A DNA stretch of 64,000 nt from G963422745 sp963422745 (GTDB lineage: Bacteria > Actinomycetota > Acidimicrobiia > Acidimicrobiales > Aldehydirespiratoraceae), in contig OY730477.1 in the NCBI GenBank assembly GCA_963422745.1, forward strand, positions 2,046,001 to 2,110,000, in the 5' to 3' direction. This document shows, one piece after another, positions 62,054 to 64,000 of the stretch; positions within the stretch are counted from its first letter, which is position 1, and each line of letters opens with the position of its first letter. The position numbers and the translations under genes are program-made. The notes under the pieces were generated by a model that saw only the letters and a program-made list of their open reading frames with translations, did no database searches and was not told the DNA's origin.

Positions 62054-62398
62054 CTACGGCCATCGGTGGCCAACTTGATCATACTGGTCCAGTGCTTTGA
62101 GAATTTTGAGGCTCTTTTCGATTGACTGACTTGAACGACCGGTGAGCACAAACCCGCGGACTAATCGATCAATCCACATCTGCCTCTCAACTTTTCTCGA
62201 CCTGATCTTCTTGTCGCGCGTAATGACGACGAGGTCACGCTCGCCCACAACCTCGAGCCATTGGTCATCTCCGGTTCGGCGCGGCACCTCCGCCAACATG
62301 TCGTGGCCAGGGTAGACGACATCACCGTAGAGCCTTTCGAGCTTCTTGCCGAGACCCAGGTCGGTTTCGTCCACAAAGAAACGAACCCCTGATGTCAT
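62054..62398 (-). CDS. PIN-like toxin (DUF5615/VapC45-like)
   Basis: 114 residues. VRFFVDETDLGLGKKLERL gives the first acidic strand, GDDQWLEVVGERDLVVITRD the second and third, then KKIRSRKVERQMWIDRLVRG. Fold and acidic positions fit PIN-like RNase toxins. It lies 21 bp downstream of the DUF433-type gene, the usual TA order. Confidence 0.75.
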   Translation of the reverse strand: MTSGVRFFVDETDLGLGKKLERLYGDVVYPGHDMLAEVPRRTGDDQWLEVVGERDLVVITRDKKIRSRKVERQMWIDRLVRGFVLTGRSSQSIEKSLKILKALDQYDQVGHRWP

Positions 62399-62419
62399 CG
62401 GATGAACCGCATCGGATTC

Positions 62420-63112
62420 CTATGCGGCGACTCTCTGCCTTCGTTGCTCTTCTTGAAACTTGATGGCAGCGTTGACCCAATCTCGCTGCATGTCGTATGA
62501 ATCGGCGATCTCCTCCACCGACTCGCCAGCATCGCGTAGCTCCCACAGACGCTTAACCGCCACCCCATCCACGTGCGGTCGACCGAACCTCACCAGCGGA
62601 TCAACCACAACGGGGTTGTCGCGGCCAGCGGGGTAGATTCGGTAGGCGTCTCCATCATCGGGAGGTTCGAAGACCACCTTCTTGTAGTACCGGTCGGCCT
62701 CCTCGACCAGGAGCAACATTTGGCCACTCCGAATGACCATGAACATTGAGTCCGGCAGATCATGCTTGTCCTGAAGCTCACGCACCAGTTCCCTACCATC
62801 AACGTATGGCTTGGCCGTGGCCAAGGGATAAGGCGTCCGCAGTTCTTCGCGCAGTCGGCTGATCACAGGACGTAACCGCTGCAACGGCACACCCTTCCTC
62901 CTGTACTCGCGCAGATAGCCGAGTTACACGAACTCGCCCCAGGTAACGATGTCATCTCCGGTGGATTCCGGCCTGATCAACGGAGGATGCTGCTTTCCCC
63001 CACGCTCGTAGCCATCCAGCCAAGCCCTCAGTTGGTACTGGCTGATCCTCAACACATCGGCGGCCGACCCGATCTCATAGGTCGGTCGTTCCAGAATCGA
63101 GACGGACCGCAT
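62420..63112 (-). pseudogene. MerR/DUF433-type antitoxin gene interrupted by a TAA codon
   Basis: From ATG 63112 the frame encodes YEIGSAADVLRISQYQLRAW and GDDIVTWGEFV, then TAA (62924-62926). It goes on in the same frame with LGYLREYRRKGVPLQRLRPV and ends in the DUF433 part (VVVDPLVRFGRPHVDGVAVK, IADSYDMQRDWVNAAIKFQE). One G-to-T change (GAA to TAA) explains the stop. AGGAGG followed six bases later by GTG 62890 lies just after the stop, so the C-terminal half could be made separately and still hold the toxin. Confidence 0.8.
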
Positions 63113-63194
63113 GCCGACATCTTACGCTTGTCGTACGGCCCGGCTATGTTGACCGCGTCAAGCACACGTGGTCAGCGTGGTCTGGGGGCCGAGA

Positions 63195-64000
63195 ATGAAT
63201 GAAACCAGCAACACGATCTGGACTTGGGAAGAGGTCAACCCCAACCACAGTGGCACCTCCGGAGACCTAGCAAAAATGTTCCGCAACGAACCCGTGAAGG
63301 CGCCGGGCGTCTTTGCCAAGGACCAGCCGTCGCCCGAAGCGACCGTGATGGCCCGCGAAGTCATTCAGAACGCCTGGGATGCCGCTCTTGAGTTCCGAGC
63401 CGACGAGGAGCACCCCCCCCCCCCAATTCGAAAATGTCCTTCGATCCCATTCGAAATATCGTTTGAATTTTTCTCCGCGACTGGGCCGCAAAAGAACAAA
63501 CTGATCCACTATCTGGGCTTGAGCGAGTTGGCTGTGCGCGCTCATGGCATAGAGCGCCACTCAATCGGGTTGAGAGAGTCGGACTGTCTGGATTGTCTAT
63601 ACGGCGACGCGCCCCTTGAATACCTTGTCATCAACGAGAAGGCAACGGGCGGTATGTACGGGCCTTGGGAGGGCGGGAAGTCCAAGCTCTACAAAGCTTT
63701 GGTTACCCTCGGCTTCACCGACAAGTCGGGCGATGCTGGCGGGTCATACGGATACGGCAAGGCTGGGCTCATTCGAGGTTCGGCCATACGTACTGTGATC
63801 GCCTATACCTGCTTCGCCACTCGCTATGACGACGTCGGCGTCTCAAGACGACTGCTGGGCATGACTTATTGGGGACAACACGAACTTGACGGTGTGTCGT
63901 TCACCGGTTTCGCCCGCTTCGGTCAACACCAAGACGAAGGTGTCGTCCCTTTTGAGAACGAACAGGCTGACAAAATCGCTACCACGCTGGGGCTGAATGC
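63195..64000 (+). CDS. GHKL (Hsp90/histidine-kinase-like) ATPase-domain protein, 3' end beyond window
   Basis: At least 268 residues from ATG 63195. AREVIQNAWDAALEFR (residues 53-68) is the N box of the GHKL fold (E-x2-QN-x2-DA), and GGSYGYGKAGLIRGS the lid/G box; EYLVINEKATGG lies between and replaces the usual DNGxG. A C12 tract (63413-63424, read HPPPP) is in frame. Proteins with this N-terminal ATPase and no kinase core are common in defence islands. Divergent from the TA pair, with an 82-bp spacer holding both promoters. Confidence 0.8.
   Translation, partial: MNETSNTIWTWEEVNPNHSGTSGDLAKMFRNEPVKAPGVFAKDQPSPEATVMAREVIQNAWDAALEFRADEEHPPPPIRKCPSIPFEISFEFFSATGPQKNKLIHYLGLSELAVRAHGIERHSIGLRESDCLDCLYGDAPLEYLVINEKATGGMYGPWEGGKSKLYKALVTLGFTDKSGDAGGSYGYGKAGLIRGSAIRTVIAYTCFATRYDDVGVSRRLLGMTYWGQHELDGVSFTGFARFGQHQDEGVVPFENEQADKIATTLGLN
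63413..63424. repeat. C12 homopolymer inside the GHKL ATPase gene
   Basis: Twelve C encode the end of His73 and four Pro. The frame stays open at this length; slippage would truncate the protein soon after residue 77. Confidence 0.9.

Overview
The window reads as chromosomal DNA from a high-GC actinobacterium, most likely an Acidimicrobiia-like lineage. The lineage is inferred from gene content: several CaiB/BaiF CoA-transferases, paired acyl-CoA dehydrogenases, an F420-type LLM oxidoreductase, an HBHA/XRE-like gene pair and a TrpB2-type tryptophan synthase. No ribosomal or other marker gene is present to confirm it.

Layout. 1-4.1 kb: trans-sulfuration pair (cystathionine gamma-synthase-like and cystathionine beta-synthase), a CoA-transferase and thiol peroxidase. 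4.2-14.6 kb: a SelW-like selenoprotein, an aromatic amino acid decarboxylase, then an acyl-CoA catabolic cluster (CoA-transferases, four acyl-CoA dehydrogenases, a double-hotdog dehydratase). 15-23.4 kb: sulfatase, amidohydrolase, BKACE-type enzyme, APH-like kinase and a beta-hydroxyacid-type dehydrogenase, then a FrnE/DsbA-like selenoprotein and a phosphoribosyltransferase. 23.5-38.3 kb: HBHA-like protein and XRE regulator, EamA transporter, P450, a sugar kinase/epimerase/UroD-like operon, tRNA-Leu(UAA), a PD-(D/E)XK-like nuclease, MFS transporter, enoyl-CoA hydratase, a UGSC selenoprotein with its partner, SDR and GNAT. 38.7-41.65 kb: a large collagen-like surface protein gene, broken at a G12 tract. 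41.6-46.3 kb: a minus-strand operon with most genes truncated, frameshifted or fused. 46.7-56.7 kb: a compact four-gene putative phage-defence operon (DUF499-type ATPase, small protein, DUF1156-type methyltransferase, PLD/SNF2 helicase). 56.7-63.1 kb: a decayed array of DUF433/DUF5615-type toxin-antitoxin genes with an AbiEi-like protein and TrpB2. The window ends inside a GHKL ATPase gene.

Three points stand out. First, three genes (4221-4505, 22196-22852, 36010-36543) carry an in-frame UGA exactly at the redox Cys position of their family, each followed by a hairpin of bacterial SECIS geometry, so the organism very probably inserts selenocysteine; no sel genes lie in the window. Second, unrelated gene tails and intergenic stretches carry locally unique direct repeats with the same 66-bp period at eight loci, and 22 or 44 bp at three others. 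I know of no described element that explains this. Third, from about 41.65 to 62 kb the DNA is visibly richer in G+C than the rest (spot counts about 62-72% against about 53-57%) and holds the broken operon, the defence genes and the TA remnants, consistent with a genomic island or an assembly join. Four G/C homopolymers of 10-15 nt lie inside genes and may be contingency tracts or sequence errors.
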